Origin: a virus
Direction: 5' to 3' (one strand)
Length of the DNA stretch: 29,774 nt
IMG/VR virus record: IMGVR_UViG_3300017977_000077
Span: 1-29,774 of that record
Within the stretch, counting starts at the first letter, position 1, and every line of letters begins with the position of its first letter. The notes beneath the pieces were generated by a model. It had not been told where the DNA came from, ran no database searches, and was given only the letters and a program-made list of their open reading frames with translations. Shown piece by piece: positions 5,505 through 11,705 of the stretch. The position numbers and the translations under genes were made by a program.

Positions 5505-5707
5505 TTTTCTTCCTTTACATGTAAAGATAAAAACTTATCTTTTTTTAGTTGTTCTTTTAGTCTAAAAGACTCGGATTGAGTTCCACCATATCCATCTGAT
5601 TTTTTGTCTTTTAAAACCCTCATAGCCCAAACTTTAAACCCCTTTGCCCTTAGATAGTTTGCTACACTTCCAAATTCGTCTCTGATTTCAGCTTCTTTTA
5701 TTGTCAT
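5501..5707 (-). CDS. Cro-position small regulator (probable)
   Basis: 68 aa, first gene transcribed from the consensus early promoter opposite the repressor, the place of cro in lambda. The segment FGSVANYLRAKGFKVWAMRV could be the core of a small helix-turn-helix, followed by a Lys-rich linker and LKEQLKKDKFL. I do not see a textbook HTH signature, so the Cro role rests mainly on position. AAAGG lies about 9 nt before the ATG. It overlaps the antirepressor start by 4 nt. Confidence 0.55.
   Translation of the reverse strand: MTIKEAEIRDEFGSVANYLRAKGFKVWAMRVLKDKKSDGYGGTQSESFRLKEQLKKDKFLSLHVKEEK
5513..5526. promoter_or_regulatory. Palindromic operator-like site, copy 3
   Basis: CTTTACATGTAAAG, identical to the site at 3899-3912, here inside the last codons of the Cro-position gene and overlapping the AAAGGA ribosome binding site of the antirepressor gene (start 5504). 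It may act on DNA, or as an RNA hairpin at the ribosome binding site. Confidence 0.45.
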
Positions 5708-5781
5708 CTTTGTTAACCTTTCATAAGTTGTTATTAAAACATTGTCAGCTTTTGCCGATATGTTTTATATATTGTAATGAA

Positions 5782-5810
5782 ATTATATACTCATTGTATA
5801 GATTTGTCAA
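5782..5810 (-). promoter_or_regulatory. Early lytic promoter (pR-like), perfect consensus
   Basis: On the minus strand TTGACA (complement of 5805-5810) and TATAAT (complement of 5782-5787) are separated by exactly 17 nt: a perfect sigma70 promoter. Transcription would start near 5775 and run into the Cro-position gene and the antirepressor. The spacer contains the TATAC-N5-GTATA palindrome, so bound repressor would block it. Confidence 0.8.
5786..5800. promoter_or_regulatory. Candidate repressor operator
   Basis: TATACTCATTGTATA: TATAC and GTATA arms around a 5-bp centre, lying between the -35 and -10 of the early promoter and 41 bp before the repressor start. Position makes it the best candidate binding site for the S24-type repressor or the Cro-position protein. 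Confidence 0.5.
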
Positions 5811-5820
5811 GGTTTATTCT

Positions 5821-5826
5821 TATAAT
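5821..5826 (+). promoter_or_regulatory. Possible -10 of a repressor promoter
   Basis: TATAAT at 5821-5826 lies 14 nt before the repressor GTG. A transcript starting 6-7 nt after it would carry a leader of under 10 nt and lose most of the AAAGGA ribosome binding site. A second possible plus-strand -10, TATACT at 5786-5791, would leave a normal leader. Which is used cannot be told from sequence. Confidence 0.35.
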
Positions 5827-5840
5827 TGAAAGGATTTGTA

Positions 5841-6473
5841 GTGAATGATGCTAAAAAAATACTTGATAAGTGGCTTGTTGAAGGGCTTTTTAAGACATAC
5901 AAAGAACTTGCAAAATTTTTAGAAGTTGCCCCAAATACTCTTGATGCATGGAAGCAAAGAGGACATATTCCTAAAAAAAATATACTCAAATATACTCAAA
6001 AAATGGATAAACTCCATTTGGCTGCATGGGGTAAGCCTATTGAAGATTACAATCCTTCATATGAAACCACCACCTACCAAATAGACCTACTATCAGTCAA
6101 AGCAAGTGCAGGTAATGGCATAAGAAATCACAATGTAGAGATAATAGGGCAGTTTCCTGTGCCAATTGAGTATTTTAAAGTAAAACCTAACCTAGAGAAA
6201 TTAAAAGCTATACAAGTGATAGGTGATAGCATGATGCCTACTTTAAATGATGATGATATAGTTATCATTGAAGAAAGTATTGATTTTGATAGTGACGGTA
6301 TCTATGTGATTAACATGGGAAGTGAGCTGAGAGTAAAAAGGCTCATAAGAAGAACGAGCGGTATAGAAATTAAGTCCGATAATCCTACTTATGGCTCTGA
6401 ATTTATAAACAATGAGACTATGGAGTCTTTTAGGATAGTGGGTAAGGTTAGGATAGAGATAAAGAGATACTAA
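5841..6473 (+). CDS. CI-like phage repressor with S24/LexA peptidase domain
   Basis: 210 aa from the GTG at 5841, chosen because AAAGGA ends 6 nt before it; an upstream TTG at 5826 would lack a site. Residues about 1-50 form a helix-turn-helix (TYKELAKFLEVAPNTLDAWK), followed by a linker and an S24 peptidase domain. An Ala-Gly bond in KASAGNG (about 90-91) is the likely self-cleavage site, Ser about 130 in GDSMMPTL and Lys about 166 in LRVKRL form the catalytic dyad. It should hold the prophage silent and be cleaved after RecA activation by DNA damage. It is divergent from the early promoter and heads the plus-strand lysogenic block. Confidence 0.92.
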   Translation: MNDAKKILDKWLVEGLFKTYKELAKFLEVAPNTLDAWKQRGHIPKKNILKYTQKMDKLHLAAWGKPIEDYNPSYETTTYQIDLLSVKASAGNGIRNHNVEIIGQFPVPIEYFKVKPNLEKLKAIQVIGDSMMPTLNDDDIVIIEESIDFDSDGIYVINMGSELRVKRLIRRTSGIEIKSDNPTYGSEFINNETMESFRIVGKVRIEIKRY

Positions 6474-6497
6474 TATAAAAAAACAATTAGTGTAACA

Positions 6498-6623
6498 ATG
6501 GAAAAACGTGATATCCCTCAAATAAAGATTCTTTTAGATAAAACGGACCAGAAAAGGATTTACTCAGAAATAAAAAAACTTTCAGATGAAAAACTCAATA
6601 TGTCTTTTTTGGATGAAGATTAA
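6498..6623 (+). CDS. 41-aa protein at the head of the HipA_2/DUF3037 cassette
   Basis: ATG at 6498 reads MEKRDIPQIKILLDKTDQKR then IYSEIKKLSDEKLNMSFLDED. It is charged and helical with a four-residue acidic/hydrophobic end. Its TAA (6621-6623) shares one base with the ATG of the kinase-like gene (TAATG), so the two are translationally coupled, which supports a real gene despite a poor ribosome binding site. No family recognised. Its size and position would suit an antitoxin or a kinase regulator, but nothing in its sequence shows this. Confidence 0.5.
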   Translation: MEKRDIPQIKILLDKTDQKRIYSEIKKLSDEKLNMSFLDED

Positions 6624-7456
6624 TGTATGAAACTTATCTTGTAAAGAATGTAAGTTTGAACGAATTTCCTGCGAAAGATGGTAGATTTTATGTTATTGCT
6701 ACTATTACTGATGGTAGACAGTACCAGGTTAAATTCAATGTAGCAAACAGTGCAGGCAATCAAAAAGAACTCATATCAAACTTTGTAGGCAAAGAAATGG
6801 AAGCATCTGTTCTTGATGGTGCTTATTTGCAATTTTCTCAAAGACAAATAGAGTGGGTAATTAATCAAATAAAATCTTTTCGTGCAATTGTTCCCAATTT
6901 AGAATGCTTTTCAAAAAATATATTTTTTGGTGTTGAGTGGCATGTTGCTGCAAGAAAACTTTCTAATGAAGATGAACTTCAAGAAGCCTTACTTGAATGT
7001 AAAAATCAAAAAGAGTTCTTTTGTGTGTTTCCTTTTGACCAGTATCTTAGAAATTATGACCGCTTTTATAAAAACCATTTAGTTGTTAAGAAATCCGGAG
7101 ATAAAAAGCCATCACATTATGCTGTAATAGATGGAGACAGAATATTTGGCTGCACCTCATGGAATGAACTTGATAATGAAAAAATAAAATTTAAGTGTTT
7201 TAGTGAACCATTTCATAAAGGATTGTATAATTTAGTCAAAGATACGGACTATACCCAAGTATATAAATACCTTGCGAAAGTTGGACTTGTTTCAGTAAGT
7301 AACTTAATTATTGAAATGGACAAGATTTATGATGATCCAAAGTTAATTCATGGTAAAATAAAAGATGTATTGGAATACAGAAAAGACAAGATGTTTGACT
7401 ATTGTGATGGCTCGTGTTTTCCAAATGTAAAAAAGAAAAGGCTTAGCTGTGAATAA
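6623..7456 (+). CDS. HipA_2-family kinase-like protein
   Basis: 277 aa. It resembles the HipA_2 (HipA-like kinase) family rather than classical HipA. Residues about 22-38 hold strands ending in DGRQYQVKF (Lys about 37, the likely ATP-contact lysine). The catalytic-loop-like RNYDRFYKNHLVV has Asp about 146 and Asn about 151 (D-x4-N), and YAVIDGDRIF holds Asp about 170, equivalent to the metal-binding Asp. These residues are intact, so it may be an active kinase. It is followed, with an 8-nt overlap, by a DUF3037-like gene, the usual partner of HipA_2 genes. It lies in the lysogen-expressed block behind the repressor. Target and role unknown; defence, exclusion or toxin-antitoxin are all possible. 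Confidence 0.72.
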   Translation: MYETYLVKNVSLNEFPAKDGRFYVIATITDGRQYQVKFNVANSAGNQKELISNFVGKEMEASVLDGAYLQFSQRQIEWVINQIKSFRAIVPNLECFSKNIFFGVEWHVAARKLSNEDELQEALLECKNQKEFFCVFPFDQYLRNYDRFYKNHLVVKKSGDKKPSHYAVIDGDRIFGCTSWNELDNEKIKFKCFSEPFHKGLYNLVKDTDYTQVYKYLAKVGLVSVSNLIIEMDKIYDDPKLIHGKIKDVLEYRKDKMFDYCDGSCFPNVKKKRLSCE

Positions 7457-8249
7457 TTTCAATGAGTACCAATGCTCAACTGTTAAACTAAAACTTCCTA
7501 CAACAGGAGAAGTGTTTAATGTTGGGGTTATTCTTATGGATGAAAGTGGACAAAATAGAAAAATCAAAACTATTGAGTCATTTAAAAATATTGCAAAATG
7601 CCTTAAGGTTGAATCTGCTGATAGTCATGACTATATTCTCCAAAAACTAGCAGAATACTACAAGAGGGACAACTTTGAGTTTGGCACAAACTTTTCAAAT
7701 ACTTTATATGTAGAAACACCAAGCTGGATTAATAGTGAAAAATCTTTAGAAGAAGAATTGCAGATTACTTTTGAGGAAATGGTATCTATTAGTCATGCTT
7801 CAAAGCACAACAAAATAGGCGAATATACAAGCCAAACAATCGTCTCTAAACTAAAAAATATAGCAGATACAAGAAGTATGAAAAATATAGACTTTAGAAA
7901 AGACACTGGAGTTGCATATAAAAGAATAGATGCTGTAACTAATTTGAAAGACAAGTTACTTGTAGCAGGCGAAGTATGCTCCCCTCATGTAGATGGATTT
8001 ATGCAACATTGGAGTAGTTCAACCATGGCATTTAATCAACTAAAAGAGAAAAAGAAAATAAAAGTATGTTTAATGTATTTGCCAATTATGGAGATGATTA
8101 GTGGGCAACTTAGGTCAAACTATAATTATGCAAAGGATTATAGTCAAAGAAATGGCATCAAAGTAATAGACTCAAAATTTCCTGAACACTTTCTCTCTGA
8201 AATTGAAAAAGAGACTAAAAAATATGGGCAAACTCTTTTTGAAGATTAG
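7449..8249 (+). CDS. DUF3037-like partner protein with extra C-terminal domain
   Basis: 266 aa from a GTG at 7449 with AAAAGG 8 nt upstream; it overlaps the kinase-like gene by 8 nt. Near the N-terminus STVKLKLPTTGEVFNVGVIL fits the start of DUF3037, a family of unknown function commonly encoded beside HipA_2. DUF3037 proteins are usually shorter (often near 120-140 aa). The second half here, with KRIDAVTNLKDKLLVAGEV and HWSSSTMAFNQLKEKKKIKV, is a separate alpha/beta domain that I cannot assign; a nuclease-like fold is conceivable but no clear active site is visible. It closes the cassette. Confidence 0.62.
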   Translation: MNNFNEYQCSTVKLKLPTTGEVFNVGVILMDESGQNRKIKTIESFKNIAKCLKVESADSHDYILQKLAEYYKRDNFEFGTNFSNTLYVETPSWINSEKSLEEELQITFEEMVSISHASKHNKIGEYTSQTIVSKLKNIADTRSMKNIDFRKDTGVAYKRIDAVTNLKDKLLVAGEVCSPHVDGFMQHWSSSTMAFNQLKEKKKIKVCLMYLPIMEMISGQLRSNYNYAKDYSQRNGIKVIDSKFPEHFLSEIEKETKKYGQTLFED

Positions 8250-8274
8250 AACCAAATGTTAAGCAAAATTTAGT

Positions 8275-8331
8275 AATAATATTATTTGGATTGTATAAGT
8301 GTGAATACTCTTAAAATTTAAAGGAGTTTTT
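8275..8331 (+). promoter_or_regulatory. Upstream region of the lipoprotein gene
   Basis: The gap after the cassette holds an AATAATATTATT palindrome (8275-8286), a possible -10 TATAAG (8295-8300) and AAAGGAG five nt before the ATG at 8332. This suggests the lipoprotein can be made independently of the genes before it. CCAAAT (8252-8257) and ATTTGG (8283-8288) can pair, but no T run follows. Confidence 0.35.
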
Positions 8332-9417
8332 ATGAAATATATTTTTATGGCTTTGGTTGTATTTATTCTTTCTGGGTGTGATAAGATAACAGAGCTTACG
8401 CAGCCTAACTCAAGTGATATAGTAAATAACTACATTGAATTATCCTTAAAAAAACTTGATAGTGAATCTTATAAATTTATATCTTCTGAAGATAAAAAAA
8501 TAAAAACTATAGATGAATATAAGAGAGAACTACTTAAGCAAAAATCTCCAATATATACTGAAATGTCAAAAAATATTACATTTAAAATAAACTCCCTTAA
8601 AGAAAAAGACGATACTGCTGTTGCTGAAGTAGAAATTTCTATGCCTGATGTAGGAATACTAATAAAAAAATTTATGAAACAAGCATTTGAAGGTATTCTA
8701 AAGAAGAGCATAAGTCACAAAGATATAGAATCTAACATTCTAAAAAATAATAATATTTCAGAGCTTCCTAAAAAAATCATTAATAAGAAATTTTCTCTTA
8801 TTAAAGAAAAGGACGGATGGAAAATTTTTTTAAACTGGAAAAAAGAAAAAGAAGATAATGAAAAAATAGCAACGATAAAAAAACTAACAAAAAAAGCAAA
8901 CTCCCTAAAAAAGGCCGATAAGCTAGACGAAGCAATAGGTGTCTATGGTGAAATTTTAAATATAAATACTTCTAATAAAGATGCTTCATACAACATTAAA
9001 AATCTTCAAAAAGAAATTCAAAAAGCAAAACAAGAAAAGAAACTTTTGATTGAAAAACAAGCATATATTAAAAAAATTGATTTGTATAGCATTGTAGCGA
9101 AATATTTTAACACATATCTTGATAAAAAAATTCCAGGTGTGCAATTTAAATTAAAAAACAATGGTGATAAAACTCTATCAGAAGTTCAAGTCACTTTTTA
9201 CTTTAAAGATACAACTGGAAAAACAATTGCAGAAGAAAAATTTTATCCAATTTTAGTATCAAAATATTCATTTGGAAAAAGAAATGGTCCATTAAAACCA
9301 AACTACATATGGCAAATGGAAAAAGATAACCTTTATACTGCTAAATCTGTTCCAACTGAATGGAAGGAAGGCTCTTACGCAGCTAAAATAACAAATATTG
9401 AGTTTGTGAAAAATTAG
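8332..9417 (+). CDS. Large lipoprotein, candidate exclusion/conversion factor
   Basis: 361 aa. A signal peptide MKYIFMALVVFILSGC ends in a lipobox (L-S-G-C, Cys about 16). Asp follows the Cys (CD), which in enterobacteria keeps lipoproteins in the inner membrane; whether that rule holds here is uncertain. Residues about 25-170 look like an NTF2/DUF4878-type lipoprotein domain. About 175-245 is a long Lys-rich coiled coil that may contain a TPR-like repeat. The end (VQFKLKNNGDKTLSEVQVTF) is a small beta domain like FxLYD. Placed in the lysogenic block, it may act at the envelope, for example blocking phage DNA entry, but there is no direct evidence. It overlaps the remnant at 9417. Confidence 0.7.
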   Translation: MKYIFMALVVFILSGCDKITELTQPNSSDIVNNYIELSLKKLDSESYKFISSEDKKIKTIDEYKRELLKQKSPIYTEMSKNITFKINSLKEKDDTAVAEVEISMPDVGILIKKFMKQAFEGILKKSISHKDIESNILKNNNISELPKKIINKKFSLIKEKDGWKIFLNWKKEKEDNEKIATIKKLTKKANSLKKADKLDEAIGVYGEILNINTSNKDASYNIKNLQKEIQKAKQEKKLLIEKQAYIKKIDLYSIVAKYFNTYLDKKIPGVQFKLKNNGDKTLSEVQVTFYFKDTTGKTIAEEKFYPILVSKYSFGKRNGPLKPNYIWQMEKDNLYTAKSVPTEWKEGSYAAKITNIEFVKN

Positions 9418-9581
9418 TGAGAAGAAAAAACTTATGCTTAAAAAGCTTGAAGCGTAGTAAGTATTTTAGGATTGTTGCGGATGTTTTTGTGGATGGTGAG
9501 AGTTTGGGTGAGATGTTAGTTAATAAAGAGTTGGCTGTGCCATATAGTGGTAGGAAAAAAATAAAAAAATGGTGTAAATAA
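9417..9581 (+). pseudogene. C-terminal remnant of a thermonuclease-like (SNase) gene
   Basis: In frame from the GTG at 9417, overlapping the lipoprotein stop, the bases read KRSKYFRIVADVFVDGESLG, then EMLVNKELAVPYSGRKKIKKWCK and TAA. This is the C-terminal third of staphylococcal-nuclease-like proteins (R-I/V-x-V-D-V-F-V-D-G and G/E-L-A-V-P-Y motifs). The catalytic N-terminal part of the domain is missing, so it is almost certainly inactive. The sharp join with the lipoprotein gene suggests that cargo was inserted here and removed the front of a nuclease gene. Confidence 0.6.
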
Positions 9582-9591
9582 AGGAAATTTA

Positions 9592-9765
9592 ATGGCAAGA
9601 TATGTTTGTCCTAAGTGTGGAAGTGATGATACGTTCAAAGAAAAAATAATGGGTCAAGATACAATGGATCGTGAATGTAGAAGTTGTGGGTATATAATGT
9701 CTGCAAAAAGCTTTGAAGAAGCTGCAACAAAGGAAGAAGAAGAAAAGAAAAATAGAGAGGACTAA
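9592..9765 (+). CDS. 57-aa zinc-ribbon protein
   Basis: ATG at 9592 with AAAGGA about 8 nt upstream. The product starts MARYVCPKCGSDDTFKEKIM; two CxxCG knuckles (CPKCG about 6-10, CRSCG about 29-33) make a complete four-Cys zinc ribbon, followed by an acidic/Lys tail ending EEEEKKNRED. Such ribbons bind nucleic acid or proteins; the role is unknown. It is the last plus-strand gene, with a hairpin overlapping its stop. Confidence 0.7.
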   Translation: MARYVCPKCGSDDTFKEKIMGQDTMDRECRSCGYIMSAKSFEEAATKEEEEKKNRED

Positions 9766-9773
9766 ACCTCTCT
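9754..9773 (+). terminator. Weak hairpin at the end of the plus-strand block
   Basis: AGAGAGG (9754-9760) pairs with CCTCTCT (9767-9773) around ACTAAA, overlapping the stop of the zinc-ribbon gene. No long T run follows, so termination may be weak or factor-aided. Confidence 0.45.
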
Positions 9774-9811
9774 CATAATTTGCCATTCTTTTGCTCTATT
9801 TGGTATTTGTC

Positions 9812-9839
9812 TAAGCACTATTGAGCATTTTAGTGCTTA
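9812..9839. repeat. Inverted repeat between converging gene blocks
   Basis: TAAGCACTA (9812-9820) and TAGTGCTTA (9831-9839) form a 9-bp stem with a 10-nt loop between the plus-strand cargo and the minus-strand lysis genes. It lies where a two-way terminator is expected, but no T run is present on either strand. Confidence 0.45.
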
Positions 9840-9849
9840 CTATCTTATA

Positions 9850-10194
9850 CTACCTTTTTTCTTTTTTAATATCTTCTCTCGTCTTATGCGCACCTACTTT
9901 CTCTGTAATAATCAACTCTGCTAGATAAAATGCCCTAGTGCCTCCATGTGCAAGAAAACCTGAAATACCAGCACTTATTACTTCATTTAGACCATAACCA
10001 GTCAATGTGAGAAATACGAGCATTGCAATGCCTGAACTTGTTAGCAAGTCTTTTAGAAAGGATAAAATCTTTTGCCATACTGTTTTTTTAGAAGTATCTC
10101 TATTTGTATAATTCATCAAAGCAGCCCAAATACCAAAAAGTAAAACGATTGCGGATGACATACTGGGAATATCATCAAAATTTTTAAAGGCCAT
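9850..10194 (-). CDS. Phage holin, superfamily III (LydA-like)
   Basis: 114 aa. There are hydrophobic helices at about 14-28 (SAIVLLFGIWAALMN), 53-70 (SSGIAMLVFLTLTGYGL) and 72-90, with the late GISGFLAHGGTRAFYLAE stretch typical of the LydA/holin-III family (G-x-x-G-H-G-G-x-R) and a charged tail KTREDIKKEKR. Holins form inner-membrane holes that time lysis. It overlaps the o-spanin stop by one base (TAATG) and ends the lysis cassette. Confidence 0.75.
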   Translation of the reverse strand: MAFKNFDDIPSMSSAIVLLFGIWAALMNYTNRDTSKKTVWQKILSFLKDLLTSSGIAMLVFLTLTGYGLNEVISAGISGFLAHGGTRAFYLAELIITEKVGAHKTREDIKKEKR

Positions 10195-10460
10195 TATTTA
10201 TTCCACTCTTTTATTGATTTTATATTTGCTTTACATGAACTTGCTGAATTGTACAAATCTATAATATACGCTGATACTTGACTTTGTAGCTTTATATTTT
10301 TAGGAACTTTTGGCAATGGTTTAGTGTCTAAAAGACTTGATGGAATCTTATCTTTTTGTATCGCTATCTTTGTCACCGTAACAGTTTTTACGATTGGTTC
10401 TGGCATTTTTTGGCTGCACCCTACAAATAAAACAGCTAAAAACAATAATAAATATTTCAT
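10194..10460 (-). CDS. Outer-membrane spanin lipoprotein (Rz1-like)
   Basis: 88 aa. Signal peptide MKYLLLFLAVLFVGC with lipobox (F-V-G-C, Cys about 15), Ser at +2 (outer-membrane type), a Pro-rich middle (KIPSSLLDTKPLPKVPKN) and a C-terminal segment (SASSCKANIKSIKEWNK) like Rz1-type o-spanins. It would pair across the periplasm with the product of the overlapping upstream gene to fuse the membranes at lysis. Overlap with that gene is 4 nt, typical of spanin pairs. Confidence 0.7.
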   Translation of the reverse strand: MKYLLLFLAVLFVGCSQKMPEPIVKTVTVTKIAIQKDKIPSSLLDTKPLPKVPKNIKLQSQVSAYIIDLYNSASSCKANIKSIKEWNK

Positions 10461-10900
10461 TTTGTCTCCAATTTTGATATTTGCTCTAGTGTGTCTTTGA
10501 GAACTTTTGCAACATTCCCATCATCTTTTGGTTTTACATATTTGATGCGGTCTTTTATAACTGTAATAGTTTTAACTCGTTGTATGTCTTTAATCATCTT
10601 CTTTTGGAGTAGTTCCAAATTACTTTTATATTTTATCTCGGTTTCATGTAGCTTTTTGATATTATCTTCATTGAGTATTTGCAAAGATTTTATCTGATTT
10701 TGGTTGTCAATGTTGATCATCTTTTCTGTTACGAGTTGGGTTTCATAGTTTGATATTGTATGCTGCATACTCTCATACTTCCAATACACTCCACTTATCA
10801 ATCCAATTGCCACTACCCCAATAATAAGATATGCACCGATGCCACTCTTATTTGTAAAGAATCCGCTGAACATACCTAACACTGTGCTTAACCATCCCAT
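10457..10900 (-). CDS. Inner-membrane spanin (Rz-like)
   Basis: 147 aa. One membrane helix at about 20-40 (GAYLIIGVVAIGLISGVYW) is followed by a long coiled coil (about 45-110) and a basic end with VIKDRIKYVKPKDDGNVAKV. This membrane-anchor plus periplasmic coiled coil, next to the small lipoprotein gene, is the i-spanin layout. It follows the transglycosylase gene by 9 nt. Confidence 0.72.
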   Translation of the reverse strand: MGWLSTVLGMFSGFFTNKSGIGAYLIIGVVAIGLISGVYWKYESMQHTISNYETQLVTEKMINIDNQNQIKSLQILNEDNIKKLHETEIKYKSNLELLQKKMIKDIQRVKTITVIKDRIKYVKPKDDGNVAKVLKDTLEQISKLETK

Positions 10901-10909
10901 TTTATATCC

Positions 10910-11497
10910 TTACCAAAACTTATAATCTGTATCAAAGAGCTTATATTTAAGCCCATACTTAAAAACTTTTTCACTGTACTCGTAGTTAATATCACAAGCA
11001 TTTATCCTCTGACCTGAACTAAATACAACATCTTTTCTTTTGCAAAATTCTCGTGCCATAGAGTGAGGTATTTCTCTTATGCCGTATATTTTTCTAGCTC
11101 TGCTAATCTCTTTGTTTACTGCTCCGCCACCATTGTAAACTTGATACCAAACCCACATATGTGAACTATATGCTTGAGCTTTTGAGTTTTTCATAATCCA
11201 AGCTTGGGCTTTAAACTGATTACTCAAACTCTTTATCTCATTAATTCCTTTTTTTTGAAGATACTTTTGCCAAATTCTATAAGTAATCTGGGGAAGACCT
11301 TGAGAACCTACTCCATCATTGCTTATTATGTTTCTACATCCGCTCTCTTGTTGCAGTTGGCCTACTCCGTACCAATAAGGAAAATTGAGTCCAAATACTT
11401 CATAGTGAGCTTTTCTTACATCATGGATATAGCTATGGCATCTACCCGCCCATAGCGTAAGCGTAAATGATAACAATATAAAAAGCAATCGCAACAT
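10910..11497 (-). CDS. Lytic transglycosylase (SLT-type endolysin)
   Basis: 195 aa. N-terminal signal-like helix MLRLLFILLSFTLTLWAG, then a goose-type/SLT lysozyme domain: catalytic Glu about 51 in QLQQESGC, the GVGSQGLPQIT block (about 62-72) and the YNGGGAVN block, with paired cysteines. It cleaves the glycan strand of peptidoglycan. The signal helix suggests export or a signal-anchor-release mode, so the holin would then speed rather than enable its escape. It has a strong GGAGG ribosome binding site about 6 nt before the ATG and overlaps the preceding membrane-protein gene by 56 nt. Confidence 0.85.
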   Translation of the reverse strand: MLRLLFILLSFTLTLWAGRCHSYIHDVRKAHYEVFGLNFPYWYGVGQLQQESGCRNIISNDGVGSQGLPQITYRIWQKYLQKKGINEIKSLSNQFKAQAWIMKNSKAQAYSSHMWVWYQVYNGGGAVNKEISRARKIYGIREIPHSMAREFCKRKDVVFSSGQRINACDINYEYSEKVFKYGLKYKLFDTDYKFW

Positions 11498-11705
11498 AAT
11501 GACCTCCAGTTAATGTAGTAGCAGTCCAATCCAACTTAGGAAATACAAACTTCCTAGCTATATGAGCGTGTAATATCGCAGCACTAACTAACATAGCTTT
11601 AAATGAAAGGAGCTGTAATGGACTTGGAAGTGAAGCATACTCATGCAATATAAATAATGCTAAAGTGCATACGAAAAGTAAAATATCTACCAAAACTCTT
11701 TTCAC
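11442..11705 (-). CDS. Small multi-helix membrane protein
   Basis: 87 aa from GTG at 11703-11705: the start overlaps the previous stop (GTGA) and GGAG lies 6 nt upstream; an ATG four codons earlier (11717) is possible, and the longest open frame (to 11777) is less likely. Helices lie at about 4-18 (LVDILLFVCTLALFI), 33-48 and 68-86 (GGHYVAIAFYIVIIYAYAMGG). Placed before the transglycosylase, it could be a second holin or an antiholin; no family is recognised with confidence. Confidence 0.6.
   Translation of the reverse strand: MKRVLVDILLFVCTLALFILHEYASLPSPLQLLSFKAMLVSAAILHAHIARKFVFPKLDWTATTLTGGHYVAIAFYIVIIYAYAMGG

Noticed and set aside
9383-9786. Two minus-strand ORFs over the nuclease remnant and zinc-ribbon gene
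   Set aside because: Phe/Leu-rich shadows; the plus strand holds recognisable SNase and CxxCG motifs.
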